Below are positions 1 through 9,308 of a stretch of 64,000 nucleotides of DNA, in pieces. Source of the stretch: Micromonospora chersina. Its GTDB lineage: Bacteria; Actinomycetota; Actinomycetes; Mycobacteriales; Micromonosporaceae. A program made the translations under genes and the position numbers. The stretch spans positions 6,572,001 to 6,636,000 of the forward strand of contig NZ_FMIB01000002.1 of NCBI RefSeq assembly GCF_900091475.1, written 5' to 3'. The first letter of the stretch is position 1. Each line of letters opens with the position of its first letter. A model generated the notes under the pieces. It did no database searches, was not told the DNA's origin, and was given only the letters and a program-made list of their open reading frames with translations.

Positions 1-558
1 TCCACCGTGGAGTTCACGAACTCGGCGTTGACGAAGGTGACGTCGTCGACCTGGAAGTGGCCGTGGAAGAAGTCGCGCAGGTACCGCTCGTGGTGGTCGA
101 AGGGCTCCCGGGGGGTGCCGGGGGCGTAGGAGCCACCACGCGCGCCGGCGACGGACGACCTTCAGGTCCAGTCCGGCGCGCGGGAAGGTGACCTGGTCGA
201 TCCACAGCTTCAGGCTCGCGGGGACGGAGAAGTTGTACATCGGAGCACCGATGAGCAGGACATCCGCGGAGATCAGTTCCGCGAGCAGGGGTTCCACCAC
301 GGCCCACGCCGCCCGCTGCGCCGGTGTCCGCACCCCCTCCGCGAGGCTGCCGGGGTCGGTGATGCCGTGCGTCAGCGCGTGGTCGCAGATCTCGGTCCAC
401 GCCTCGCCGATGACCGGGACGGGGGAGGCGGCGAGATCGCGGTAGGTGTACGTCGCGTCCGGGCGGGCGGCCCGCCACGCGTCGGCGAACGCCGCGCTGA
501 GGGCGCGGGAGTGCGATGTCCGGCGGGCGCTGGTGTCGAGGTGCAGCAGGTGGGGCAT
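1..558 (-). pseudogene. azoR: FMN-dependent NADH-azoreductase, frameshifted and cut by window edge
   Basis: This is a flavodoxin-fold FMN:NADH azoreductase/quinone reductase, a cytoplasmic enzyme that reduces azo compounds and quinones. The ATG at 556-558 (complement) gives MPHLLHLDTSARRTSHSRAL, the FMN phosphate-binding N-terminus. The frame continues through LLIGAPMYNFSVPASLKLW and IDQVTFPRAGLDLK. Near 145-165 the frame breaks: the conserved GARGGSYAPGT, REPFDHHERYL and FVNAEFVNS segments lie in another frame of the same strand down to base 1. The C-terminus lies outside the window. The gene is divergent from the TetR gene, with three operator-like repeats between them, so induction by an electrophile or quinone sensed by TetR is likely. 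Either a true pseudogene or a one-base sequencing error is possible. Confidence 0.8.
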
Positions 559-582
559 GGCTTTCGGTCCCTACGCGAGAGG

Positions 583-687
583 AAGTGGACGCAGTGTCCG
601 GTTGGCTCCGACGCTAGCAGTTAAGTGGACGTCGCGTCCACTTAACCGCGGCGGGGCTCACCGGTAAGTGGATGCCATGTCCGGTTA
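583..687. promoter_or_regulatory. Three TetR-type operators between azoR and tetR
   Basis: A perfect inverted repeat lies at 621-645, with arms TTAAGTGGACG and CGTCCACTTAA around TCG. Two imperfect versions flank it: AGTGGACGCAGTGTCCGGTT at 584-603 and AAGTGGATGCCATGTCCGGT at 666-685. All three share AGTGGA-N5/6-TGTCC or a close form. They cover the divergent promoter region, so binding would control both azoR and tetR. The assignment to the adjacent TetR protein is an inference from position and symmetry. Confidence 0.75.
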
Positions 688-697
688 GGCTGTCGTG

Positions 698-1273
698 ATG
701 GCGGAGAACCTCCTGGCCCCGGCCCCGGCGGAACGGGCCGACGCGGCGGCCAACCGGCGACGCATCCTCGCCGCGGCGGAACGCCTGTTCGCCGAGCGCG
801 GGCCGCAGATCTCTATGACCGAACTGGCCGGCGCCGCCGGGGTCGGCCGGGCGACGCTCTACCGCCGCTACCCGGACGTCACCTCCGTCGCTGTCGCCCT
901 CCTCGACGTGCACGAACAGGACCTCCAGCAGCGGATGATCTCCGGGCCGCCACCGCTCGGACCGGGCGCCTCGCCGCGCCGGCGCCTCCAGGCGTTCTAC
1001 GCCTCCATGGTCGATCTGCTCGAACAGCACCTGCCGTTGGCGCTCGGTGCCGAACAGGGCGCCACCCGCTTCGCCACCGGGGCGTACGGATTCTGGCGGA
1101 CCTTCGTCAGCTCCCTGATCCGGGCCGCCGGCCGGGAGGACGACGCCCTCGCCGACGCCCTGCTCGCGCCGCTCGCTCCCGAGCTCTACCGGTACCAGCG
1201 CCACGAGCGCGGGCAGACCGTCGACCAGGTCAAGAGCGCGCTCGCCCACCTGGCACAGGTCCTGCCCGACTGA
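698..1273 (+). CDS. TetR/AcrR family transcriptional repressor
   Basis: This is a 191-residue DNA-binding repressor. Its N-terminal helix-turn-helix reads MTELAGAAGVGRATLYRRY at about residues 42-60, followed by an all-helical ligand-binding domain. The start could be GTG 695 or ATG 698; the ATG is preferred. It lies divergent to the azoreductase with three operators in the gap, the standard layout for autoregulation plus control of a detoxification enzyme. The following flavoprotein gene starts 72 bases downstream in the same direction and may be co-transcribed. The ligand cannot be read from the sequence. Confidence 0.9.
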   Translation: MAENLLAPAPAERADAAANRRRILAAAERLFAERGPQISMTELAGAAGVGRATLYRRYPDVTSVAVALLDVHEQDLQQRMISGPPPLGPGASPRRRLQAFYASMVDLLEQHLPLALGAEQGATRFATGAYGFWRTFVSSLIRAAGREDDALADALLAPLAPELYRYQRHERGQTVDQVKSALAHLAQVLPD

Positions 1274-1345
1274 GTTCGGTCGGGCCGGCCTCCGGGCGGT
1301 GTGAGATCCCTCCCCGGTGGGAAGGCCCGCACACCCGGAGGCGTT

Positions 1346-2422
1346 GTGCGGCACGTGCCGAAGACGGATGTGGTGGTGATCGGGGCCGGTCAGGCGGGCC
1401 TGTCCAGCGCGTACCACCTGCGCTCCTCCGGTCTCGACTTCGCCGTCCTGGACGCCGACCGCGCGCCCGGCGGAGCCTGGCGGCACCGCTGGCCGACACT
1501 GCGCATGGCGACCGTGCACGGGATCTTCGACCTGCCCGGGATGCGCTTCACGCCACCCCCGCCGGACGAGCCGGCCGCCGAGGCGGTGCCGGCGTACTTC
1601 GCCGACTTCGAGCGGGAATTCGGCCTCGACGTGCGGCGGCCGGTCGCCGTCACGGCCGTCCGGGACGCCGGCGACGGACGGCTCCTCGTCGAGACCGACA
1701 AGGGCACCTGGACGACCCGCGCCCTGATCAACGCCACCGGAACGTGGACCCGGCCGTTCGTGCCGTACTACCCCGGACAGGAGACGTTCCGCGGGCGGCA
1801 GTTGCACACCGCCCACTACCGGGGCCCCGCCGAGTTCGCCGGGAAACGCGTGGTCGTCGTCGGGGGCGGAACGTCGGCCGTGCAGCTCCTGGTCGAGATC
1901 GCCGACGTCGCGGCGACGACGACCTGGGTCACCCGCCGCCCGCCGGTGTTCCGGGACGGGCCGTTCACGCCGGAGCACGGTCGCGAGGTGGTCGCCAGAG
2001 TCGACGCACGCGTCCGCGCCGGCCTGCCCCCGGGAAGCATCATCAGCGCCGGCGAGCTGGCGTGGACACCGCAGCTCCGCGACGCCCGGGAACGCGGCCT
2101 CCTCGTACGCCGGCCCATGTTCGACCGGATCGTCCCCGACGGCGTCCGGTGGCCCGACGGTGCGGCACAGGACGCGGACGTCATCCTCTGGTGCACCGGC
2201 TTCCGGCCGGCGCTCGACCACCTGGCCCCGCTGCGGCTGCGCGGGCCCCGCGGCGGCATCGTCATGGACGGCACCCGGGTGGTCGCCGATCCCCGGATCC
2301 ACCTGGTCGGCTACGGGCCGTCCGCGAGTACCGTCGGCGCGAACCGCGCCGGTCGGGCGGCCGTCCGCGAGCTGCGTGCGCTCCTGGCGGCGCCGGCGGA
2401 CCCGCACGGCGTCGCCGCGTAG
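1346..2422 (+). CDS. FAD-dependent NAD(P)H monooxygenase-like oxidoreductase
   Basis: This is a 358-residue flavoprotein of the CzcO/flavin-containing monooxygenase type. The N-terminal FAD-binding GAGQAG follows VVVIG, and a second Rossmann motif GGGTSA (about residue 172) would bind NAD(P)H. WRHRWPTLRM and a FxGxxxHTAHY-like stretch (FRGRQLHTAHY) are typical of this family. GTG 1346 is chosen because GGAGG lies at 1337-1341; GTG 1355 is possible, and the frame is open back to 1301. It probably oxidises a small hydrophobic or heteroatom-containing substrate, or serves an efflux/redox system, under the TetR regulator upstream. The substrate is unknown. Confidence 0.85.
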   Translation: MRHVPKTDVVVIGAGQAGLSSAYHLRSSGLDFAVLDADRAPGGAWRHRWPTLRMATVHGIFDLPGMRFTPPPPDEPAAEAVPAYFADFEREFGLDVRRPVAVTAVRDAGDGRLLVETDKGTWTTRALINATGTWTRPFVPYYPGQETFRGRQLHTAHYRGPAEFAGKRVVVVGGGTSAVQLLVEIADVAATTTWVTRRPPVFRDGPFTPEHGREVVARVDARVRAGLPPGSIISAGELAWTPQLRDARERGLLVRRPMFDRIVPDGVRWPDGAAQDADVILWCTGFRPALDHLAPLRLRGPRGGIVMDGTRVVADPRIHLVGYGPSASTVGANRAGRAAVRELRALLAAPADPHGVAA

Positions 2423-2504
2423 CTTTCCGGAGAGGGCCGGCGGCGGGCGTGGCTACGATCAGGCCGGTCGAGGCCGGGGCGTCACCGGCACGAGGGAGGC
2501 CACG

Positions 2505-5500
2505 TTGACCCCGAGCACCGCGTCGCGGACGGTGGCGGACGCCCGGCGCGCCGACCCGGACTGGCGACGCCAGGTGCCGCGGGCCTTCGCCACGCTGCTC
2601 TGGGTGATCGCGGTGGTCTGCGCGCTGGCCGCGCTGAGCAGCGCCGTCCGCTCCGACATCCAGCCGGTGCGCACCGCCATCGACGCCCTGCTGCTGCCCG
2701 CCCCGGCGAACCTGGCGTACGCGGTCTTCCTCGGCACGCTCGCCTCGGCGGTGCTGCGCCGCAAGCGGCTGGCGTACTGGGTGCTGGTCGTCTACTTCAC
2801 CCTCAGCCTGGCCGTCGGCGTGCTGGCCGGCGTGCTGCTCCTGGTGATCGGCAGCAACGACCTCACCGACGACGCCGGGGAGCGGCTGTTCACCTCGCTG
2901 GAGACGGTCGGGGTGTGGGTGGGCATCGCCTTCGCCGCCGGGGCGCTGGCCCTGCTGCTGGCCGCCCGTCGGGAGTTCTACGCCCGGGTCCGCAGCGGCA
3001 GCCTGTGGCGGGCCCTCGGGGTCTTCCTCGGGCTGGCGGCGGTCGCGGTCGGGCTCGGCTACCTGCTGCTCCTCGTCGAGCCGGGCAGCCTGCGCACCTG
3101 GGTGGACCGGCTCGGCTACGCCGTCGAGAAGGTGTTCGGCGGCGCCGTCACCCTGGACGTCACCCGGCAGGGGCAGGCGCCCGGCTGGGTCAACCTGGTG
3201 CTCGGCGCGTTCGGTGGAATCGCCTTCGTCGCCGGCCTGTTCACCCTGCTCCGGTCGCAGCGGGCCGCCGCCGTGCTGCACCCCGACGAGGAGGAGCGGA
3301 TCCGGGAACTGCTCGCCCGGCACGGCGGGCGCGACTCCCTCGGCTACTTCGCCACCCGCCGGGACAAGGCGGCGATCTTCTCGGCCAGCGGCAAGGCGGC
3401 GATCACCTACCGGGTGGTCAACGGCGTCAGCCTGGCCAGCGGCGACCCGGTGGGCGACCCGGAGGCGTGGGGGCCGGCCATCGAGGCCTGGCTCGAACAG
3501 GCCGGCGCGTACGCCTGGACCCCGGCGGTGATGGGCGCCAGCGAGGCGGGCGCCCGGGCGTACCACCGGCACGGGCTCAAGGTGCTGCACCTGGGCGACG
3601 AGGCGATCCTGCTGGCCCGCGAGTTCGACCTGGACGGGCGGGACATGCGCCCGGTCCGCCAGGCCGTGCACCGGGTGGAGCGGGCCTGCTACACGGCCCG
3701 GGTGCGCCGGCACGCGGAGATCCCGGCGGGGGAGCTGTCCGAGCTGGCGAGGCTGGCCACGGCCTGGCGGGACACCGAACACGAGCGGGGCTTCTCGATG
3801 GCGCTGGGCCGGCTCGGCGACCCGGCCGACGGTGACTGCGTGCTGGTCGAGGCGCGGGACGCGGACGGCCGGGTGCGGGCGTTGCTGTCGCTGAGCCCGT
3901 GGGGCGCCGACGGGCTGTCGCTGGACCTGATGCGCCGGGACCGGTCGGCCGAGAACGGCATCACGGAGTTCCTGGTCGCGGCGCTGATGGGGGAGGCGCC
4001 CCGGCTCGGCGTCGAACGGGTGTCGCTGAACTTCGCGGTGTTCCGGTCGGTCTTCGAGCAGGGGGCGAGGATCGGCGCCGGCCCGGTCATCCGGCTGTGG
4101 CGGCACACCCTGCTCTTCTTCTCCCGCTGGTGGCAGCTGGAGTCGCTGTACCTCTCCAACGCCAAGTACCAGCCGCACTGGACGCCGCGCTACCTGTGCT
4201 TCGGGGAGCGCCGGGAGCTGGCCCGGGTGGGCCTCGCCGCGGCGGTCGCCGAGGGCTTCCTCGCCCTGCCGGGCGGCCGGCCCACCCCGCTGCACGGCGT
4301 ACCGCCGGCCGGCGGCGGAGTGGGCTACGTGCCGCCGGCCGCCGCGACGGTCCGGGCCGTGCCGCCGGAGCCGGCCGCGGTGCACCTGCCCGAGCAGATC
4401 CGGGTACGCCTCGCGAAGCTCGACCGGCTGCGCGCCGAGGGCGTCGACCCGTACCCGGTGGGCTTCGCGCGCACCGACGACTGCGCGGCGGTGCGGGCGC
4501 GGCACACCGGGCTGGCGCCGGACACCGGCACCGGGGAGACCGTGTCGGTGGCCGGCCGGGTGCTGCTGGTCCGCGACCACGGCCACGTCTGCTTCGCGAC
4601 GATCCGGGACGGCAGCGGCGACCTCCAGTTGATGCTGGAGCACGACCTGGACCGGTGGCGCGCCACCGTCGACATCGGCGACCACGTGGGCGCCACCGGC
4701 GAGGTGTACGCGACCCGGCGCGGCGAGGTGTCGGTGCGGGTGGCCGACTGGCGGCTGACCGCCAAGTGCCTGCGCCCGCTGCCGGACAAGCACCACGGGC
4801 TCGCCGACCCGGAGGCCCGGGTCCGGCAGCGCTACCTCGACCTCGCCATCGACCCGGCGGCGCGGGACCTGCTGCGGGCCCGCGGCGCCGCCCTGCACAG
4901 CCTGCGGGCCTCGCTGGCGGACCGGGACTTCCTGGAGGTGGAGACGCCGATCCTCCAGCGGGTGCACGGCGGCGCGAACGCCCGCCCGTTCGTCACCCAC
5001 AGCAACGCGTACGACCTGCGGCTGAGCCTGCGGATCGCCCCCGAGCTGTACCTGAAGCGGCTCGCCGTCGGCGGGATGGAGCGGGTGTACGAGCTGGGCC
5101 GGGCGTTCCGCAACGAGGGCGTCGACCACAGCCACAACCCGGAGTTCACGGTGCTGGAGGTCTACCAGGCGTACGCGGACTACCACGTGATGCGCGAGCT
5201 GGCCCGGGAGCTGATCGTCGCGGCGGCGGTCGCGGTGCACGGGTCACCGGTGGTGCGCCGCCCCGGGACGGGCGACACCGTGGACATCGGGGGCGGGTGG
5301 CCGGTCCGTACGGTGAACGAGGCGGTCTCCGCGGCGCTCGGCGAGGAGGTCTCCGCCGACACCGACCTGGCCGCCCTGCGCAAGCTCTGCGATGCCGCCG
5401 GTGTGGCGTACGACCCGCGCTGGGAGCGTGGCGCGGTGCTGCTGGAGCTGTACGAGCGGCTGGTCGAGGCGCGCACCGACGCGCCGACGTTCTACCTGGA

Positions 5501-5840
5501 CTTCCCGACCGACGTCTCGCCGCTGACCCGGCAGCACCGGGACGACCCGCGCCTGGCGGAGCGGTGGGACCTGGTGGCGTTCGGGATGGAGTTGGGAACC
5601 GCGTACTCGGAGCTGGTCGACCCGACGGAACAGCGGCGCCGGCTCACCGCGCAGTCGCTGCACGCGGCCGGCGGCGACCCCGAGGCGATGGAGCTGGACG
5701 AGGACTTCCTCACCGCGCTGGAGTACGCCATGCCGCCCACCGGCGGCCTGGGCCTGGGCGTGGACCGGCTGCTCATGCTGCTGACCGGCCGGTCGATCCG
5801 GGAGACGCTGCCCTTCCCGCTGGTCCGGGACTCCTCGTGA
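2505..5840 (+). CDS. lysX: Bifunctional lysylphosphatidylglycerol synthase/lysyl-tRNA synthetase
   Basis: A 1111-residue membrane protein that charges tRNA-Lys and transfers lysine to phosphatidylglycerol. This lowers negative surface charge and gives resistance to cationic peptides. Residues about 25-250 contain several membrane helices, followed by a DUF2156 (MprF-type) transferase domain to about 590. An OB-fold starts near 680 (VAGRVLLVRDHGHVC). A class II LysRS domain follows with motif 2 (GRAFRNEGVDHSHNPEF, about 863) and motif 3 (GGLGLGVDRLLMLL, about 1080). TTG 2505 is chosen because GGGAGG lies at 2494-2499; no ATG or GTG fits nearby. The domain order and length match mycobacterial LysX (about 1170 residues). 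The next gene overlaps by GTGA. Confidence 0.95.
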   Translation: MTPSTASRTVADARRADPDWRRQVPRAFATLLWVIAVVCALAALSSAVRSDIQPVRTAIDALLLPAPANLAYAVFLGTLASAVLRRKRLAYWVLVVYFTLSLAVGVLAGVLLLVIGSNDLTDDAGERLFTSLETVGVWVGIAFAAGALALLLAARREFYARVRSGSLWRALGVFLGLAAVAVGLGYLLLLVEPGSLRTWVDRLGYAVEKVFGGAVTLDVTRQGQAPGWVNLVLGAFGGIAFVAGLFTLLRSQRAAAVLHPDEEERIRELLARHGGRDSLGYFATRRDKAAIFSASGKAAITYRVVNGVSLASGDPVGDPEAWGPAIEAWLEQAGAYAWTPAVMGASEAGARAYHRHGLKVLHLGDEAILLAREFDLDGRDMRPVRQAVHRVERACYTARVRRHAEIPAGELSELARLATAWRDTEHERGFSMALGRLGDPADGDCVLVEARDADGRVRALLSLSPWGADGLSLDLMRRDRSAENGITEFLVAALMGEAPRLGVERVSLNFAVFRSVFEQGARIGAGPVIRLWRHTLLFFSRWWQLESLYLSNAKYQPHWTPRYLCFGERRELARVGLAAAVAEGFLALPGGRPTPLHGVPPAGGGVGYVPPAAATVRAVPPEPAAVHLPEQIRVRLAKLDRLRAEGVDPYPVGFARTDDCAAVRARHTGLAPDTGTGETVSVAGRVLLVRDHGHVCFATIRDGSGDLQLMLEHDLDRWRATVDIGDHVGATGEVYATRRGEVSVRVADWRLTAKCLRPLPDKHHGLADPEARVRQRYLDLAIDPAARDLLRARGAALHSLRASLADRDFLEVETPILQRVHGGANARPFVTHSNAYDLRLSLRIAPELYLKRLAVGGMERVYELGRAFRNEGVDHSHNPEFTVLEVYQAYADYHVMRELARELIVAAAVAVHGSPVVRRPGTGDTVDIGGGWPVRTVNEAVSAALGEEVSADTDLAALRKLCDAAGVAYDPRWERGAVLLELYERLVEARTDAPTFYLDFPTDVSPLTRQHRDDPRLAERWDLVAFGMELGTAYSELVDPTEQRRRLTAQSLHAAGGDPEAMELDEDFLTALEYAMPPTGGLGLGVDRLLMLLTGRSIRETLPFPLVRDSS

Positions 5841-6499
5841 ACCGGGCCCGGGCGCTGCCGGGGCTGGCGCTCGCACTGGCCGGGGTCCTCTACTCGTCGT
5901 GGCTGATCGGGCCACTGCTGAACCCGGCGTTCGGCCTCCTCGACGGGTACGCCAGCGAGCTGGCCGCCCGCGACCAGCCGTACCACCTGGTGTTCGGCCT
6001 GGGTGACCTGGTCGTCGGCGCGCTCGCGGCCGCGACCGGGGTGGCGCTGGCCCGGCGCGCCCGGGGCTGGCCGCGGTGGGCCTGGTGGGGGCTTGTCGCC
6101 TTCGGCGTGGCCACCGCCCTGGACGGCACGGTCAGCTCGATGGACTGCGCCCCCTCGGCCGACGCGCGCTGCGCCCGGCTCGCGGAGCTGGGCGAGCTGT
6201 CCTGGCGGGACCACTGGCACTCGGCCAGCTCGGCGGTGGCGATCGCCGCCGCCCTGGCCTCACTGTTCGCGCTGCTGATGAGCCGGCGCGGTCGCCGCGG
6301 GTCGTTCCGCTGGGGGCTGGCGGTGGCCGCGGTGCTGCTGGTGGGCACGGCCGGCACGCTGGTCGAGCTGATCCGGCCGGACGCCGCGCTGGGCGCCTGG
6401 CAGCGGGTCCAGCTGCTCGGCCTCTCCGGCTGGCTGCTCTACGCCGGCGGCGTCGCCGCCGCCCGGGGCGACGGGTCCCGGCACTCCACCGTCACCTGA
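5837..6499 (+). CDS. DUF998 family membrane protein
   Basis: A 220-residue integral membrane protein with about six hydrophobic segments and short charged loops, typical of the DUF998 family. It has no known enzymatic motif. A conserved-looking extracytoplasmic stretch holds two cysteines (SSMDCAPSADARCARL, about residues 101-116). The GTG start overlaps the lysX stop (GTGA), so it is translationally coupled to lysX and may assist lipid modification or its export. That role is inferred from position only. Confidence 0.75.
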   Translation: MNRARALPGLALALAGVLYSSWLIGPLLNPAFGLLDGYASELAARDQPYHLVFGLGDLVVGALAAATGVALARRARGWPRWAWWGLVAFGVATALDGTVSSMDCAPSADARCARLAELGELSWRDHWHSASSAVAIAAALASLFALLMSRRGRRGSFRWGLAVAAVLLVGTAGTLVELIRPDAALGAWQRVQLLGLSGWLLYAGGVAAARGDGSRHSTVT

Positions 6500-6509
6500 G
6501 CGTCGTGGG

Positions 6510-6541
6510 GGCCGGCGCCCGGCGGGTGCCGGGCGCCGGCC
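6510..6541. terminator. Bidirectional hairpin between lysX operon and fasciclin gene
   Basis: An inverted repeat has arms GCCGGCGCCCGGC (6511-6523) and GCCGGGCGCCGGC (6528-6540) and a GGGT loop. It lies between two convergent genes. There is no T-tract, as is usual in high-GC actinobacteria. Confidence 0.7.
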
Positions 6542-6548
6542 GCGCGCG

Positions 6549-7199
6549 TCAGGGCAGGTCGATCGGGCGGAGCACCCGGTCGACCGCGTGGGCGATCTGC
6601 TTGTTGCCCTTGTTGATGTCGTAGCGCACGACCCGGGCGTCGCGGTCGCTGTTGTCGGCGTCGACCAGCCGCACCTGCCGGCCGTACCAGCAGCGCGTGA
6701 CGTCGACCTCGACGGTGACGCCGAGCGCGGTGGTCAGCTCCGCCCCGTCGGCCTTGAGGGCGGCCCTGCGGTCGATCGTGGCGCCGGGCACCACGTGGTA
6801 GAGCAGCACGTCCTCCACGGTGTCCGTGCCGAGGCCGGCGACCGCGTCGAACGCCGCCCGCTCACCGGGCAGCGTGCGGGCGTGCGTGATGTCGCGGACC
6901 AGTTCCCGGAACGCGCGGTCGTCGGGCACGAACGCGGTCAGCGGGACCGAGCCGTCGGTGAGCACCTTCACCGGCGAGTCCGGCTTCGCCTGCAGCACCG
7001 CGAGCACCGCCGCGGTGAGCACGTCGAAGTCCCGGGGGTTGCGGTCGAAGCCGCTGGTGTCGGCCGTGAGCACGGCGGCCAGCGAGCGAGTCCCGGACGG
7101 CGCGGTGGCCGCCTGCGCGGGCGCGGCGACGGCGGTGGCGGCCATGGCCGCGGCCGTGGCGCCCACCGCGACGCGGGCGGCGACGCGAGACATCTTCAT
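6549..7199 (-). CDS. Secreted fasciclin (FAS1) domain protein
   Basis: A 216-residue exported protein. A Sec signal (positively charged MKMSRVAARVAVG, then an Ala-rich core ending AAPAQA) precedes one FAS1 domain. FAS1 landmarks are visible: LTAFVPDDRAFRELV, VLLYHVVPG and a final DINKGNKQIAHAVDRVL. FAS1 domains mediate adhesion or protein-protein contact at the cell surface. The ATG at 7197-7199 is preceded by GAAAGG on the coding strand. The gene faces lysX/DUF998 across a terminator and is divergent from the histidine kinase gene. Specific function unknown. Confidence 0.85.
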   Translation of the reverse strand: MKMSRVAARVAVGATAAAMAATAVAAPAQAATAPSGTRSLAAVLTADTSGFDRNPRDFDVLTAAVLAVLQAKPDSPVKVLTDGSVPLTAFVPDDRAFRELVRDITHARTLPGERAAFDAVAGLGTDTVEDVLLYHVVPGATIDRRAALKADGAELTTALGVTVEVDVTRCWYGRQVRLVDADNSDRDARVVRYDINKGNKQIAHAVDRVLRPIDLP

Positions 7200-7364
7200 G
7201 GGTGAGCCTTTCGTCGATGGACCCCAGCGGTGACTGTCGTCACGACCCTTGTTCGGCGGGGTGGGCCCCGCCGGATGCACCCGAAGCAGGCGCCTTTCCG
7301 GGAGCGCTGCCGCCGCTCGCACCATCGCCGGGGCTGCCGCGGGCCACTGCCGTACCTTGACGGC

Positions 7365-8543
7365 ATGGGACGACTCGAGCGGTGGCGCCGGGCCGCCGCC
7401 GCACGTCCGACGGTCGTCGACGCGCTGCCGGCCGCCGTGCTCTTCGCGGCGAGCCTCCTGCCGGTGAACCCGCCCGGCGGTCCTCCGCGCGCCCCGCTGA
7501 CGGCCGGTGCGGTGCTCCTCGCCCTGGTCGGCTCCGCGGCCCTGGTCGTCCGGCGTCGGCACCCGCTGCCGGTCCTCGGCGTGGTCACCGTCGTCGCGGC
7601 CGCGGCGCTGCTCGCGCAGCAGGCCCGGGGGCCGTTGGTGCTCACCGTGGCCCTGGCGGCATACACGGTGGCCACCCGGACCGACCGGCGGACGGCCGTG
7701 GCGGCCGGCGCGGCCAGCGCCCTCCTGCTCGGCGCCTGCGCCGTCGTCGCGCTCGGCGTCGGCTGGCTCGACCCCGCCGTGGTGGTGCTGGTGCTCTGGT
7801 TCGGCGTGGCCGTCGCCGCCGGCGACGCGGTACGCAGCCGGCGCGCGTACGTGGCGGTGCTGGAGGAACGGGCACGGCGGGCGGAGCAGACCCGCGAGGC
7901 GGAGGCCCGCCGCCGGGTCACCGAGGAGCGGCTGCGCATCGCCCGGGAGTTGCACGACGTGGTGGCCCACCACATCGCGCTGATCAACGTGCAGGCCGGA
8001 GTGGCGGGGCACGTGCTGCGGCAGCAGCCGGACGCGGCCGAGGAGGCCCTCGGGCACGTACGCTCCGCCGCGCGGACCGTCCTCGACGAGATGGCCACCC
8101 TGCTCGGCGTCCTGCGCCGCCAGGAGGAGCCCGAACCCCCGACCGAACCCGCCCCCAGCCTGACCCGGCTCGACACCCTCGTCGACGGCTTCGCGGCCGG
8201 CCAGCCGGTGCGGTGGACGCTGGCCGGGCAGCCCCGCCCGTTGCCCAGCGCGGTCGACGTGGCCGCGTACCGGATCATCCAGGAGTCGCTGACCAACGCC
8301 CACCGGCACGCCCCGGGCGCCCCCGTCATGGTCCGCCTGCGCTACACCCCGGACGGGCTCACCGTCGAGGTGCGCGACCAGGGCGCCGGGGCGGGGTCCG
8401 AGCCGGGCACCGGTCTCGGCCTGCTGGGCATGCGCGAACGGGCCGAGGCGGTGGGCGGCGCCTTCCACGCCGGCCCGCACCCGGACGGCGGCTTCGTGGT
8501 CCGCGCCGACCTGCCCGCCCCGCAGGACGAGGAGAACGCATGA
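7365..8543 (+). CDS. Two-component sensor histidine kinase, NarL/DesK type
   Basis: A 392-residue membrane kinase. The first ~150 residues form four or five hydrophobic helices with almost no extracytoplasmic loop, so it probably senses something within the membrane. A short coiled stretch leads to the HisKA_3 box ARELHDVVAHHIALINVQAG (His near residue 196). The HATPase_c domain has DQGAGAG and GLGLLGMRERAEAVGG. ATG 7365 fits the start of the hydrophobic region; the frame is open further upstream without a ribosome site. The stop overlaps the ATG of the response regulator. The ABC exporter downstream is the likely target, as in cell-envelope-stress modules. Confidence 0.92.
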   Translation: MGRLERWRRAAAARPTVVDALPAAVLFAASLLPVNPPGGPPRAPLTAGAVLLALVGSAALVVRRRHPLPVLGVVTVVAAAALLAQQARGPLVLTVALAAYTVATRTDRRTAVAAGAASALLLGACAVVALGVGWLDPAVVVLVLWFGVAVAAGDAVRSRRAYVAVLEERARRAEQTREAEARRRVTEERLRIARELHDVVAHHIALINVQAGVAGHVLRQQPDAAEEALGHVRSAARTVLDEMATLLGVLRRQEEPEPPTEPAPSLTRLDTLVDGFAAGQPVRWTLAGQPRPLPSAVDVAAYRIIQESLTNAHRHAPGAPVMVRLRYTPDGLTVEVRDQGAGAGSEPGTGLGLLGMRERAEAVGGAFHAGPHPDGGFVVRADLPAPQDEENA

Positions 8544-9217
8544 CGGTCCGGGTTCTGCTCGCCGACGACCAGACCCTCATCCGCGCCGGGTTCCGGGTGC
8601 TGATCGACTCCGCGCCCGACCTGACGGTGGTGGGGGAGGCCGCCACCGGCCGGGAGGCGGTCGCGCGGGCCCGCACCACGCGCGCCGACGTCGTGCTCAT
8701 GGACATCCGCATGCCCGACCTGGACGGGCTGGCCGCCACCCGCGAGATCACCGCCGACGAGGACCTGGCGGGCGTACGCGTGCTCATCCTGACCACCTTC
8801 GAGGTCGACGAGTACGTCTTCCAGGCGCTCCGCGCCGGCGCCAGCGGATTCCTCGGCAAGGGTGTGGAGCCGGCCGAACTGCTCGACGCGATCCGCACCG
8901 TGGCGGCCGGCGACGCCCTGCTGTCCCCGAAGGCCACCCGCGGGTTGATCGCCCGGTTCCTCGCCCAGCCCGAGCCGGAGCCGCCGGCCACCCCGGACCG
9001 GCTGCGGGCGCTCACCGAGCGGGAACGGGAGGTGCTGACGCTTGTCGCCACGGGCTTGAGCAACGAGCAGATCGCCCAGCGGCTGGTGGTGTCCCCGCTC
9101 ACCGCCAAGACCCATGTGAACCGGGCCATGGCGAAGCTCGGCGCGCGGGACCGGGCACAGCTCGTGGTGTTCGCGTACCAGACCGGGCTCGTCCGGGCGG
9201 ACCCGCCGACGGAGTAG
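8540..9217 (+). CDS. LuxR/NarL-family response regulator
   Basis: A 225-residue partner of the kinase just upstream (ATGA overlap). The receiver domain shows LLADDQTLIRAGF at the N-terminus, the phospho-acceptor Asp in VVLMDIRMPD (about residue 54) and the conserved Lys in GFLGKG (about 107). A LuxR-type helix-turn-helix occupies the C-terminus (LTEREREVLTLVATGLSNEQ, then SPLTAKTHVNRAMAKLG). It probably activates the ABC exporter that begins 91 bases downstream. Confidence 0.95.
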   Translation: MTVRVLLADDQTLIRAGFRVLIDSAPDLTVVGEAATGREAVARARTTRADVVLMDIRMPDLDGLAATREITADEDLAGVRVLILTTFEVDEYVFQALRAGASGFLGKGVEPAELLDAIRTVAAGDALLSPKATRGLIARFLAQPEPEPPATPDRLRALTEREREVLTLVATGLSNEQIAQRLVVSPLTAKTHVNRAMAKLGARDRAQLVVFAYQTGLVRADPPTE

Positions 9218-9308
9218 GCCGGCCGCCGGCGTACCGCGCCCGCGGTACGCGCAGGTGTCCGCGGGTGGCCGACGCGGCGGCCGGCGTACGCGGGCGACGG
9301 TTGGTCAC

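Noticed and set aside
2160-2504. N-terminal extension of LysX back to 2160
   Set aside because: This part overlaps the flavoprotein gene in another frame and is Arg/Pro/Ser-rich; GGGAGG before TTG 2505 gives the natural start.
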